DNA of 64,000 bases from Pseudomonas schmalbachii (GTDB lineage Bacteria; Pseudomonadota; Gammaproteobacteria; Pseudomonadales; Pseudomonadaceae). This document shows, piece by piece, positions 7,831 to 15,403 of the stretch. Made by a program: the position numbers and the translations under genes. The notes beneath the pieces were generated by a model that saw only the letters and a list, made by a program, of their open reading frames with translations, was not told where the DNA came from and searched no databases. The stretch is taken from assembly GCF_017589465.1 (NCBI RefSeq), contig NZ_JAELYA010000001.1:992001-1056000 (forward strand), given 5' to 3'. The number at the start of each line of letters is the position of its first letter. Within the stretch, counting starts at the first letter, position 1.

Positions 7831-8913
7831 TTACTTGTCGTCGATCACGCCGCGGCGGATCTGGTCTTCCTCGATGGATTCGAACAGCGCCTTGAAGTTG
7901 CCCTCGCCGAAGCCCTGGTTGCCCTTGCGCTGGATGATCTCGAAGAAGATCGGGCCGATCACCGTGTTGGTGAAGATCTGCAGCAGGATGCCGTCGTCGC
8001 CCGGGGCGCCGTCGATCAGGATGTTCAGCTCGCGCAGTTGGTCGAGCGGTTCGCCGTGGCCCGGCACGCGGGTGTCGACCTTCTCGTAGTAGGTGTCCGG
8101 GGTGTGCATGAAGTCCACGCCGTTGGCGCGCAGCTGGCGCACGGTGGCGTAGATGTCGTCGGTGCACAGGGCGATGTGCTGGATGCCTTCGCCGTGGTAC
8201 TCGCGGATGAATTCCTCGATCTGCGACTTGTCGTCCGCCGACTCGTTGATCGGGATGCGGATCTTGCCGCACGGCGCGGTCATGGCACGGGAGAACAGGC
8301 CGGTGAGCTTGCCTTCGATGTCGAAGTAGCGGATCTCGCGGAAGTTGGCGATGCGCTCGTAGAAGCCGGACCACACGTCCATCTGCCCGCGTTTGACGTT
8401 GTGGGTCAGGTGGTCGATGGCCATCAGGCCGACGGCGTTGTCGTTGGCGCTGCGGCCTTCGATGAATTCGAAGTCGACGTCATAGATGCTGTGCGAACCG
8501 TAGCGGTCGACGAGGTACAGCAGCGAACCGCCGATGCCTTCGACGCAGGGGATGTTCAGCTCGCCGAAGTTGGCATGGCTGCCGACCAGCTTGGCGCCCT
8601 GGGACTCGACGTAGGCGGCGGCCTGGGCGGCGTTCTTCACCCGGAAGGCCATGGCGCAGGCGCTCGGGCCGTGCTTTTTGGCGAACTCGTGGACGTGGCC
8701 GGTCGGGCTGCCGTTGAGCACGATGTTGATGTCGTTCTGCTGGAACAGCCAGACTTCCTTGGAGCGGTGCTTGGCGGTTTCGGTGAAGCCCATGGCGGTG
8801 AACAACTGGCGCAGTTGCTCGATGCCGGTGGCGTCCGGCGCGGTGAATTCGACGAACTCGAAACCGTCGGTACCGATGGGATTGTGTTGCTCGATCTTGG
8901 CCACGGCGTTCAT
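7831..8913 (-). CDS. hpd: 4-hydroxyphenylpyruvate dioxygenase
   Basis: 360-residue non-heme Fe(II) dioxygenase converting 4-hydroxyphenylpyruvate to homogentisate. The three iron ligands are visible: His168 (IDHLTHNV), His246 (GIQHIALC) and Glu325 (IFFEIIQRKG). The N-terminal vicinal-oxygen-chelate domain runs to about residue 150. It is the first gene of the leftward cluster hpd-FAH-maiA-aroP and is divergent from an AraC-family regulator. Homogentisate 1,2-dioxygenase, the next enzyme, is not encoded in this window. Confidence 0.96.
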   Translation of the reverse strand: MNAVAKIEQHNPIGTDGFEFVEFTAPDATGIEQLRQLFTAMGFTETAKHRSKEVWLFQQNDINIVLNGSPTGHVHEFAKKHGPSACAMAFRVKNAAQAAAYVESQGAKLVGSHANFGELNIPCVEGIGGSLLYLVDRYGSHSIYDVDFEFIEGRSANDNAVGLMAIDHLTHNVKRGQMDVWSGFYERIANFREIRYFDIEGKLTGLFSRAMTAPCGKIRIPINESADDKSQIEEFIREYHGEGIQHIALCTDDIYATVRQLRANGVDFMHTPDTYYEKVDTRVPGHGEPLDQLRELNILIDGAPGDDGILLQIFTNTVIGPIFFEIIQRKGNQGFGEGNFKALFESIEEDQIRRGVIDDK

Positions 8914-9296
8914 CCGGCCTCCTCGTTGTTGTTGTGGGCTGGCAGCGCAAGGCGCCAGGCAGGATTGGATGCCTTCATCTCAACCGCCGCGGGCCTTTCG
9001 TACAAGCCACGCCGGGACGCTCTGGCTCAGGACTTGCGGCCCGCTCCGGCAAGATTTCGTTACAGCACCGGAATGGCCGGAAATCCCCACACTTCCGGCC
9101 TTACGCGCGTAACGAATTCCTTACACAGCGGTGCGACAAGCTGCCACGGCAGATGGAGTACACCAAACCTGTAGGAGCCAGCTTGCTGGCGATCCCCAAC
9201 TCACACCCGGCTGCAACGTTGCCGGCGAACATGGTTGATCGCCAGCAAGCTGGCTCCTACAGTTCCCCACCCGACATCAGCTTCCGTGACCACTGT
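8914..9296. promoter_or_regulatory. Divergent control region hpd / araC-type regulator
   Basis: 383 bases without a gene. Contains two nested dyads: TTCGTTAC (9056-9063) with GTAACGAA (9109-9116), enclosing GGCCGGAA (9075-9082) with TTCCGGCC (9093-9100). Nearer the regulator there is a family C repeat (9171-9260). No convincing promoter hexamers were seen. Confidence 0.45.
9171..9260. repeat. Palindromic repeat, family C (GTAGGAGCCAGCTTGCTGG)
   Basis: GTAGGAGCCAGCTTGCTGGC at the left and its exact inverse ending GGCTCCTAC at the right, about 40 bases of linker. Located 37 bases upstream of the AraC-type start. Confidence 0.92.
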
Positions 9297-10073
9297 ATGG
9301 CCCGCGCCACACCACCCGACCTGAACGCCAGCGACGCGCCCCTGCGCGGGCTGGCCCGCAGCTATCCGCGCGGGTTGTACATCGAGCCGCACGAGCATGA
9401 GTGGGGACAGGTGCTTTACGCGATGTCCGGGGTGATGTGGCTGGAAACTCCGCAGGAAGCCCTGCTGGTGCCGCCGCACCGCGCGGTGTGGCTGCCGCCG
9501 GGGGTGCTGCACGGCATCCGCGTGGTGTCCGAGCTGCAGATGCGCAACATCTACCTGCGCCCGTCTCTGGCACAGTCGCTGGAAGAGCGGGTGCAGGTGT
9601 TCGAGGTCGGCGCGCTGCTGCGCGAGCTGATCCTCAGGCTGGTGGAGCAGGAACAGAACCCCGAGGCGGAGTATTACCGCGCGCTTTCCGATCTCGCCGT
9701 ACTCGAACTGCGCCGCGCCCGCCGCAGCCTGCCACGCGTGCCGCTGCCGGATGCCTCCGACCGCCGCCTGCTCAATCTCTGCCACGCGGTGATGGCGGCG
9801 CCGTCGCAGGATATCCCCTTCGAACAGCACGCCGCCGACGCCGGCGCCAGCGTGCGCACCCTCGCCCGCCTGTTCCAGCGCAGCCTCGGCATGGGCTTCG
9901 CCGCCTGGCGCCGCCAGGTGCAACTGGCGACAGCAGTGGCGGCGCTGACCGAAGGCACGCCGGTGAGCGTGATCGCCCATTCGCTGGGGTATCAGGCGGG
10001 GAGCTTCAGCGAGATGTTTCGGCGGGAGCTGGGAGTTTCGCCGTCGGCGTACCTGACAGCAGAGACCCTGTAG
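9297..10073 (+). CDS. AraC-family transcriptional regulator
   Basis: 258 residues: an N-terminal cupin-like sensor domain (IEPHEHEWGQVLYAMSGVMW ... VPPHRAVWLPPGVLHGIR) and a C-terminal AraC HTH pair (ASVRTLARLFQRSLGMGFAAWRRQVQLATA, then SVIAHSLGYQAGSFSEMFRRELGVSPSAY). The frame is open far upstream, but the ATG at 9297 lies just before the cupin domain and after the repeat; no strong ribosome binding site is visible, so the start is uncertain. It is divergent from hpd, which makes it a candidate regulator of the tyrosine catabolic genes. Confidence 0.8.
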   Translation: MARATPPDLNASDAPLRGLARSYPRGLYIEPHEHEWGQVLYAMSGVMWLETPQEALLVPPHRAVWLPPGVLHGIRVVSELQMRNIYLRPSLAQSLEERVQVFEVGALLRELILRLVEQEQNPEAEYYRALSDLAVLELRRARRSLPRVPLPDASDRRLLNLCHAVMAAPSQDIPFEQHAADAGASVRTLARLFQRSLGMGFAAWRRQVQLATAVAALTEGTPVSVIAHSLGYQAGSFSEMFRRELGVSPSAYLTAETL

Positions 10074-10110
10074 GAGTCTGTAACCCTGTCCGAAATTCCG
10101 AAGCAACGCC

Positions 10111-10438
10111 GTAGGTTGGGCTGAGGTACGAAGCCCAACGATCCAGCCCGGTGGCTGCCGATGTTGGGCTTCGCTGCGCTCAGCGCCAACCTACAAACGC
10201 CGGCAGCCTCTGCGAAACTCCGAAGCAACGCCGTAGGTTGGGCTGAGGTACGAAGCCCAACGATCCAGCCCGGTGGTTGCCGGTGTTGAGCTTCGCTGCG
10301 CTCAGCGCCAACCTACAAACGCCGGCAGCCTCTGCGAAACTCCGAAGCAGCGTCGTAGGTTGGGCTGAGGTACGAAGCCCAACGATCCGGCCTCGTGGTT
10401 GCCGATGTTGGGCTTCGCTGCGCTCAGCGCCAACCTAC
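10111..10438. repeat. Three tandem 122-bp units each holding a family A palindrome
   Basis: Near-identical copies begin at 10111, 10233 and 10355 (exact 122-base period); the palindromes span 10111-10194, 10233-10316 and 10355-10438. Each is followed by a GCCGGCAGCCT-type spacer and an AAxTCCGAAGC sequence; the outer edges repeat CTGTCCGAAATTCCGAAGC. This fills most of the gene-free stretch 10074-10541; nothing else is seen there. Confidence 0.93.
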
Positions 10439-10541
10439 GATTCTCCGGCAGCCTGTCCGAAATTCCGAAGCCGATGACCGGCAGCCGCTAACCAACATCG
10501 CCAGAATGCCTCCACTCCCCCGGCCCCACCTCGGAGGCGCC

Positions 10542-10715
10542 ATGAACTACCTGATCTCGCTGGCAATCGGCCTCGCCGTCGGCGCGCTCTACAACCTGCT
10601 GGACTTCCGCTCCCCCGCCCCGCCCACGGTGGCGCTGGTCGGGCTGCTCGGCATGAGCATCGGCGAGCAACTGCTGCCGGTCGGCCGCGATTTCGTGCTG
10701 CGCTGGCTACAGTGA
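10542..10715 (+). CDS. XapX domain small membrane protein
   Basis: 57 residues with two hydrophobic segments (ISLAIGLAVGALYNLL and VALVGLLGMSIGEQLLPVG) separated by a proline-rich turn (SPAPPT). This matches the XapX family of tiny membrane proteins of unknown function. The start at 10542 follows a CGGAGGCGCC ribosome binding site. It is 40 bases upstream of the quinone-reductase-like gene and could be co-transcribed with it. Confidence 0.8.
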   Translation: MNYLISLAIGLAVGALYNLLDFRSPAPPTVALVGLLGMSIGEQLLPVGRDFVLRWLQ

Positions 10716-10755
10716 ACTGCACGGCCATCACATCCCCTCACTACGGAAACTACCC

Positions 10756-11712
10756 ATGCAAGCCCTGCAATTCGCCCATACCGGCGACCTCTCCGCCCTG
10801 AAACTGGTCGACCTGCCCGACCCCGTCCCCGCCGCCGGCGAAGTGCTGGTGGAGGTCCGCGCCGCCGGGCTCAACCCGAGCGACGTGAAGAACGTCCTCG
10901 GCCGCTTCCCCTACACCACCCTGCCCCGCGTCCCTGGCCGCGATTTCGCCGGCGTGGTGCTGGAGGGACCGGAACACCTGCTCGGCCAGTCCGTATGGGG
11001 CACCGGCAAGGGGCCGGGCTTCCTTCGCGACGGCAGCCATGCCCAGCGCCTGTGCCTGCCGGCCGAGGGCGTGGCGTTGATGCCGAAGGTGCTGAGCTTC
11101 GCCCAGGCCGCCAGTTGCGGCGTGCCCTACACCACCGCCTGGGACGCCCTGGAGCGCACCCAGGTGGACAGCGGCACCCGCCTGCTGGTGATCGGCGCCG
11201 GTGCCGTCGGCTCGGCGGCCATCGCCCTGGCCAAGGCGCGCGGTGCGCAGGTGCTGGCGGGCGTCCGGCGTGCCGGCCAGGCGCAGGAACTGAAGGCCCA
11301 GGGCATCTCCGCGATAACCCTGGATGCGCCGGAAGACCTGCCGATGCAGGTCGACCATGTGTTCGCCGGCGGCGCCGATGTGATCTTCGACACCACCGGC
11401 TTCTGGCTGCCGGCGGCGGTAGCGGCGCTGGCCACCTTCGGCCGCATCGCGATCATCGCCGCGCCGGTCGACGGCCATGTGCAACTGCCGGCCCTGGCGC
11501 TGTACCGTCGCGGCGGTTCGGTGGTCGGGGTCAATTCGCTGCTCTACGACACCGTCGCCTGCGCCCGTATGCTCAGCCAGTTCGGCAAGCTGTTCGACGA
11601 GGGCCTGCTGCCGCTGCCCATCGACGTCCACGAATCGCCACTGAGCGAGGGCCTGGAGCGCTACCGGGAAGTCAACGAAGGGCGCAGCGACAAGATCGTG
11701 CTGATCCCCTGA
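10756..11712 (+). CDS. Zinc-less MDR-family NAD(P)H quinone oxidoreductase-like protein
   Basis: 318-residue medium-chain dehydrogenase/reductase. N-terminal GroES-like half (AAGLNPSDVKNVLGRFPYTTLPRVPGRDFAG), then a Rossmann half with the dinucleotide motif VIGAGAVGSAA (about residues 143-153). The four structural-zinc cysteines and catalytic zinc ligands of alcohol dehydrogenases are not evident, which points to the quinone oxidoreductase (QOR) branch. The true substrate is unknown. It probably forms a unit with the XapX gene. Confidence 0.8.
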   Translation: MQALQFAHTGDLSALKLVDLPDPVPAAGEVLVEVRAAGLNPSDVKNVLGRFPYTTLPRVPGRDFAGVVLEGPEHLLGQSVWGTGKGPGFLRDGSHAQRLCLPAEGVALMPKVLSFAQAASCGVPYTTAWDALERTQVDSGTRLLVIGAGAVGSAAIALAKARGAQVLAGVRRAGQAQELKAQGISAITLDAPEDLPMQVDHVFAGGADVIFDTTGFWLPAAVAALATFGRIAIIAAPVDGHVQLPALALYRRGGSVVGVNSLLYDTVACARMLSQFGKLFDEGLLPLPIDVHESPLSEGLERYREVNEGRSDKIVLIP

Positions 11713-11863
11713 AGATCACGGCGGCCACAGGCACGGACTCGCCTCTGCCCTGGCCTGCCGTCCATCGGAAAGGCCCGGGCGGCGCACTTGCGAGGATAGA
11801 GGCCATGTGCCATATATCGCTCCGCAACGCATCGGCAAACCTGGGCAGTAAAAGGGGGCTCAC

Positions 11864-12964
11864 GTGCGAGAGAGGGATCTCGAAGCCGAGTACGATCGCC
11901 TGGTCGGACTCTGCTATGAATGCGTACTCGACGAAGACGCCTGGCTGCCGCTGTTGAAGAGCCTGGCCGGCGCCACGGGTCGCCAGCTTGGCGCCCTGCT
12001 GTTCTGGGACCAGAACGATGAAGGCCCCCACGCGACAGAGATCAATCTCTGCGAGCCCTCGGTCATCGAGGCCTACAACCGCGAATTCTGCAATCTCGAT
12101 CCGAGCCGCGGCTTCATGCTCAATCGCCCGGTGGGCGACTGGTACCACGATTTCCAGCACTACGGGCAGAAGAACATCCTGCGCGATCCGTACTATCAGG
12201 ACTTCCACATCCCCAACAGGATGCACAACGTGTCCTGCATGAAACTCCACGAACAGCTCAACTCGGGCATCTACCTGTCGCTGCTGACCAGTACCGACGC
12301 GCCCGAACCCACTCCGGAGCAGCAGGCCATCCTCAAGCGCCTCGGCCCGCACCTGCTGCAGGCCGCGCGGATGTTCGAACGGATCAGCGACATGCGCGTG
12401 GAGCTGGGCAAGCGCAACCTGCTGCTCGACCGCCACCCCACGCCGCTCTGGCTGCTCGACAGCGACAGCCGGGTGCTCTACTGCAACCTGGCCGCGCAGC
12501 AGCGCATGAGCCAGCGCGGCGCGCCCTTCTACGAAAACTTCCAGCGCCTGTACAGCCGCCAGCAGGGCGCCCGTCTGCAGGCGCTGATCCGCCAGGCCTG
12601 CGAGCACAAGGGCAAGCCCCAGGCCGGCTGGCTGCGCCTGGACGGCGAACCGCCGCGCGAACTGCTGGTCACACCGGTTCCGGCCGAGGCTTCGTTCAAC
12701 CTGCAGTTCCAGAAACCGCTGGCGCTGCTCGCCCTGCTCGAACAGGCGCAGCCGGGGCCGCTGCTGGCCGAACTGTTCGGCCTGACCCCCGCCGAGCGGC
12801 GCCTCGGTGAACTGCTGAGCCTGGGCCTGACCCCGGAACAATGTGCGGATCGCCTGGGCGTATCGATCAACACCGTACGCAGCCAGTTGCGCAGCCTGTT
12901 CCGCAAGACCGGGACCGAGCGCCAGGTGGAACTGGTCGGCCTGATCGGGCGGCTGCGCCAGTAG
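11864..12964 (+). CDS. LuxR-family transcriptional regulator
   Basis: 366 residues beginning with GTG after an AAAGGGGG ribosome binding site. The C-terminal HTH (LTPAERRLGELLSLGLTPEQCADRLGVSINTVRSQLRSLFRKTGTERQVELV, about 305-360) is of LuxR type. The N-terminal ~150 residues (aromatic-rich, WYHDFQHYGQKNILRDPYYQDF) and a PAS-like middle (PTPLWLLDSDSRVLYCNLAAQQRM) suggest a sensory role. Neither an autoinducer-binding domain nor a receiver domain is recognisable. It stands alone, and its targets are unknown. Confidence 0.8.
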   Translation: MRERDLEAEYDRLVGLCYECVLDEDAWLPLLKSLAGATGRQLGALLFWDQNDEGPHATEINLCEPSVIEAYNREFCNLDPSRGFMLNRPVGDWYHDFQHYGQKNILRDPYYQDFHIPNRMHNVSCMKLHEQLNSGIYLSLLTSTDAPEPTPEQQAILKRLGPHLLQAARMFERISDMRVELGKRNLLLDRHPTPLWLLDSDSRVLYCNLAAQQRMSQRGAPFYENFQRLYSRQQGARLQALIRQACEHKGKPQAGWLRLDGEPPRELLVTPVPAEASFNLQFQKPLALLALLEQAQPGPLLAELFGLTPAERRLGELLSLGLTPEQCADRLGVSINTVRSQLRSLFRKTGTERQVELVGLIGRLRQ

Positions 12965-13031
12965 GCAGCGGCAACGAGTTTCACTCGCTCTGCCAGAAAG
13001 GCGGCGCCAAAGTGGCTGGGCCAGAACTCGC

Positions 13032-13104
13032 GTAGGTTGGCGCTGAACGCAGTGAAGCCCAACGATGGCGATGTTGGGCTTCGCGTTGCTCAGCGCCAAC
13101 CTAC
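13032..13104. repeat. Palindromic repeat, family A pair
   Basis: GTAGGTTGGCGCTGAACGCA start, GAAGCCCAAC / GTTGGGCTTC core, CAGCGCCAACCTAC end, between the convergent luxR-type and csgA genes. Confidence 0.9.
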
Positions 13105-13208
13105 GGTGGGCATTGCAGCCCGTAGGGCCATGCCCGCGATTCGCGCATGGGGCGCTCCTCAGCCGAAGCACGCCAGCCGTAGGCGGGGAACGCCAGCGAA
13201 GAACCAAG

Positions 13209-13238
13209 AAAAAAGCTGCCGCCCCGAAGGTCGGCAGC
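13209..13238 (-). terminator. Rho-independent terminator after csgA
   Basis: On the minus strand a GCTGCCG / CGGCAGC stem with a 10-base loop is followed directly by TTTTTTC. It ends the csgBA transcript. Confidence 0.85.
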
Positions 13239-13259
13239 CAGTCTGGTACTCGCGGAAAA

Positions 13260-14585
13260 TCAGTTCTGGGTGATGGTGGCAGTGCCGTTGGTGCCTGTCT
13301 GGAACACCCAGGCGGTGTTGTGGGTGTTGGTCTGGGTGATGAAGGCATCGTTGCCGGCACCGCCCTGCAGGACGGTCGCGGTGTGGTTGCTGCCGTTCTG
13401 GGAGATGTCCGCCAGGTTGCCGCTGGAATAGGCGTACTGCTCGACCCGGACCGTATTGTCATCACCGGTTTGATCGATATCAGCGGTGTTACCGTAACCT
13501 TCGCTGTAGCCGGTAATCAGGTTACTGTTGCCCACCTGGTCGACCAGCAGGGTGTTGCCGTCGTCGTCCTGTTCGAAATACAGCTCGTTGGTGTTGCCAC
13601 CGCTCTGGTTGACGGTCGCGTTGTGGTTGCTGCCGGTCTGGGTCAGGGACGAGACGTTCCAGCTGCCATTGCCCTGGTCGACGGAGGCCACGTTGGAGTT
13701 TCCGGTCTGGGTCAGGGTGGAGCCGTTGCCGTCGCCGTCATGTTGCGTCACGGAGGCGCCGTTGCCGTTGCCGACCTGGCTCAGAATGGACGCATTGCCG
13801 TTGCCATGCTTCTGGGTAACGGTGGCATCGTTGCTGTCGCCGTCCTGGTCCAGGACAGACCAGTTGCCATCGCCGAAGCCCTGATCGACCAGAGCATCGT
13901 TGCCGGCACCGGTGCCATTCTGGGTCACCGTCGAGAAGTTGCCGTTGGCGTTGATCAGCTGGTAGGTCGTGGAGCTGTTGTTGTCTCCGGTCTGGGTCTG
14001 CACGGAGTAGTTGAGGTCACCGCCTGCACCTTGATAGGCCTTGGCATAGTTGTTGTAGCCATCCTGGGTCTGCAGGGCCTGGTTGCCTTCGCCCGCCTGC
14101 TGCCAGATCTCCGCATCATGACTGCCGCCGCTCTGAATCTGGGTGGCGTAGTTGCCAACGGCAGAGTAGGCATTTTCGATGAAGGCATTGTTTTCGGAGC
14201 CGCCTTGTACCTGGAGGGCATGGTTGCTCGTCGCCTCGTCATGCTGGTCAACAGTGGCGATGTTGTCGTTGCCGGTCTGCGCCTGGGAAGCCTCGTTGTA
14301 GTAAGCCCCCCACTTCTGATCGATGGTGGCGGTATTGTGATTGCCGCCCTGTGCCTGGCTGGCCACGTTGCCGGTGGATACGTCCAGTTGATTGACGTTG
14401 GCTTCGTTGTTGTCACCCGCCTGCACCTGGGTGGCCGTGTTGCCGTTGGAGATACCGGTTTGCGCCACGGTCGCATCGTTGCCATCGCCACTCAGTTGGA
14501 TCTGGGTCGCGGTGTTGCCCGCCGCCATGACCTGAACGCTGGCAAGGGTCAGGATGGCTGCGGCTAGCGGTTTGAACTTGAACAT
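13260..14585 (-). CDS. csgA: Very long curlin-type amyloid subunit (CsgA-like)
   Basis: 441 residues: a signal peptide (MFKFKPLAAAILTLASVQVMA) and then an almost uninterrupted array of about 36 short strands of the N-x-A-x-x-x-Q type (NTATQIQ, NDATVAQ, NTATQVQ ...), equal to about 18 curlin repeats. Escherichia coli CsgA has five. The protein is rich in Asn, Gln, Gly and Thr and ends in TATITQN, a strand rather than a separate domain. Family knowledge: secreted as an unfolded monomer through CsgG and polymerised on the CsgB nucleator to make extracellular amyloid. It lies 41 bases after csgB and has its own terminator. Confidence 0.9.
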   Translation of the reverse strand: MFKFKPLAAAILTLASVQVMAAGNTATQIQLSGDGNDATVAQTGISNGNTATQVQAGDNNEANVNQLDVSTGNVASQAQGGNHNTATIDQKWGAYYNEASQAQTGNDNIATVDQHDEATSNHALQVQGGSENNAFIENAYSAVGNYATQIQSGGSHDAEIWQQAGEGNQALQTQDGYNNYAKAYQGAGGDLNYSVQTQTGDNNSSTTYQLINANGNFSTVTQNGTGAGNDALVDQGFGDGNWSVLDQDGDSNDATVTQKHGNGNASILSQVGNGNGASVTQHDGDGNGSTLTQTGNSNVASVDQGNGSWNVSSLTQTGSNHNATVNQSGGNTNELYFEQDDDGNTLLVDQVGNSNLITGYSEGYGNTADIDQTGDDNTVRVEQYAYSSGNLADISQNGSNHTATVLQGGAGNDAFITQTNTHNTAWVFQTGTNGTATITQN

Positions 14586-14626
14586 GGTCGATCTCCTTGT
14601 GCTTCTCATGTTGTGTGCGGCCGACG

Positions 14627-15109
14627 TCATTGCACCTGACGAACCAGGATTCTCTGGCCATTGCCGTACTGGGTGATGCCACTGCTGAGGCCGTAGCCGG
14701 CCTGTTCTATGCGGGCGCTGTTGCCGGCGCCGTACTGCGTGATCCGCGCGTCGTTGTAGGCGCCGATCTGCGAGATGTAGGCCTCGTTGGCCGAGCCGTA
14801 CTGGCTGATGCTTGCCGTCAGCTCGCTGCCCTGCTGGAGGATGTAGGCCTCCTGGTCGCTGCCGGCCTGGACGATCGCCCCCAGGTTGCCCTGGCCGCTC
14901 TGGTGCAGGGTGGCGTGGTTGGCGACGCCCTGCTGCAGCACATAGGCGCGGTTGTTGGCGGCGGGCTGCTGGTTGCGCAGCGCGACCAGGTCGATATCGG
15001 GGCCGAGGTCGAAGTTGTCCGCCAGGTCCGCCGTCGATGACGCTGCGGCTCCCCAGCCACTCAACAGTGCCAGCACGATGCCTGCGCAAATGCCTTGCAG
15101 GAGCCTCAT
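14627..15109 (-). CDS. csgB: Curlin nucleator subunit (CsgB-like)
   Basis: 160 residues: signal peptide (MRLLQGICAGIVLALLSGWGAAA), a non-repeat N-terminal stretch to about residue 48, then ten strands (NRAYVLQQ, NHATLHQ, NLGAIVQ, NEAYISQ, NDARITQ, NSARIEQ and others) forming five curlin repeats, as in E. coli CsgB. The last strand ends RILVRQVQ; basic residues in the final repeat are a CsgB trait linked to surface anchoring. It precedes csgA on the same strand. Confidence 0.9.
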   Translation of the reverse strand: MRLLQGICAGIVLALLSGWGAAASSTADLADNFDLGPDIDLVALRNQQPAANNRAYVLQQGVANHATLHQSGQGNLGAIVQAGSDQEAYILQQGSELTASISQYGSANEAYISQIGAYNDARITQYGAGNSARIEQAGYGLSSGITQYGNGQRILVRQVQ

Positions 15110-15150
15110 GGCGAAATCCCGTCCGCGATACAGATGGCCCCAGTTTCGGT

Positions 15151-15214
15151 GGGGAGGAATCCCCCCCGGTATCGGTAGATGGATGGAAAATCAGGCGATG
15201 GGGGGATTAATCCC
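15151..15214. promoter_or_regulatory. Paired GGG-N6-CCC dyads upstream of csgB
   Basis: GGGGAGGAATCCCC (15151-15164) and GGGATTAATCCC (15203-15214, a perfect 12-base palindrome) lie 42-105 bases upstream of the csgB start, about 52 bases apart (roughly five helical turns). Candidate activator binding sites, possibly for the CsgD-like protein; inferred only. Confidence 0.35.
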
Positions 15215-15403
15215 GGTGAGCGAAAAGTGCGGCCGGCAGCTTGCCGCCTTGTGCGGCGACGCGGGCGGCCGGGTGGATGGACGAAGGGAATATGACGCTG
15301 ACCGTCGCCAGCGGCAGTCGATGATCAGCCGATGCCGGGGAAAGGTCGATCCGGAATGGACAGCGGTTTCATGGCCGCTCGCACACCAGCGGCACCCACA
15401 GGA

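Noticed and set aside
10111-10438. Possible CRISPR array
   Set aside because: Only three units, 122-base period, unit almost entirely repeated with no unique spacers, and no cas genes.
11864-12964. LuxR-type regulator as an acyl-homoserine-lactone receptor
   Set aside because: The autoinducer-binding domain pattern is not visible and no luxI-type synthase is near.
13065-14567. 500-residue plus-strand open frame opposite csgA, repetitive in sequence
   Set aside because: Its repetitiveness simply mirrors the curlin repeats; the minus strand has a signal peptide, a start context and a terminator.
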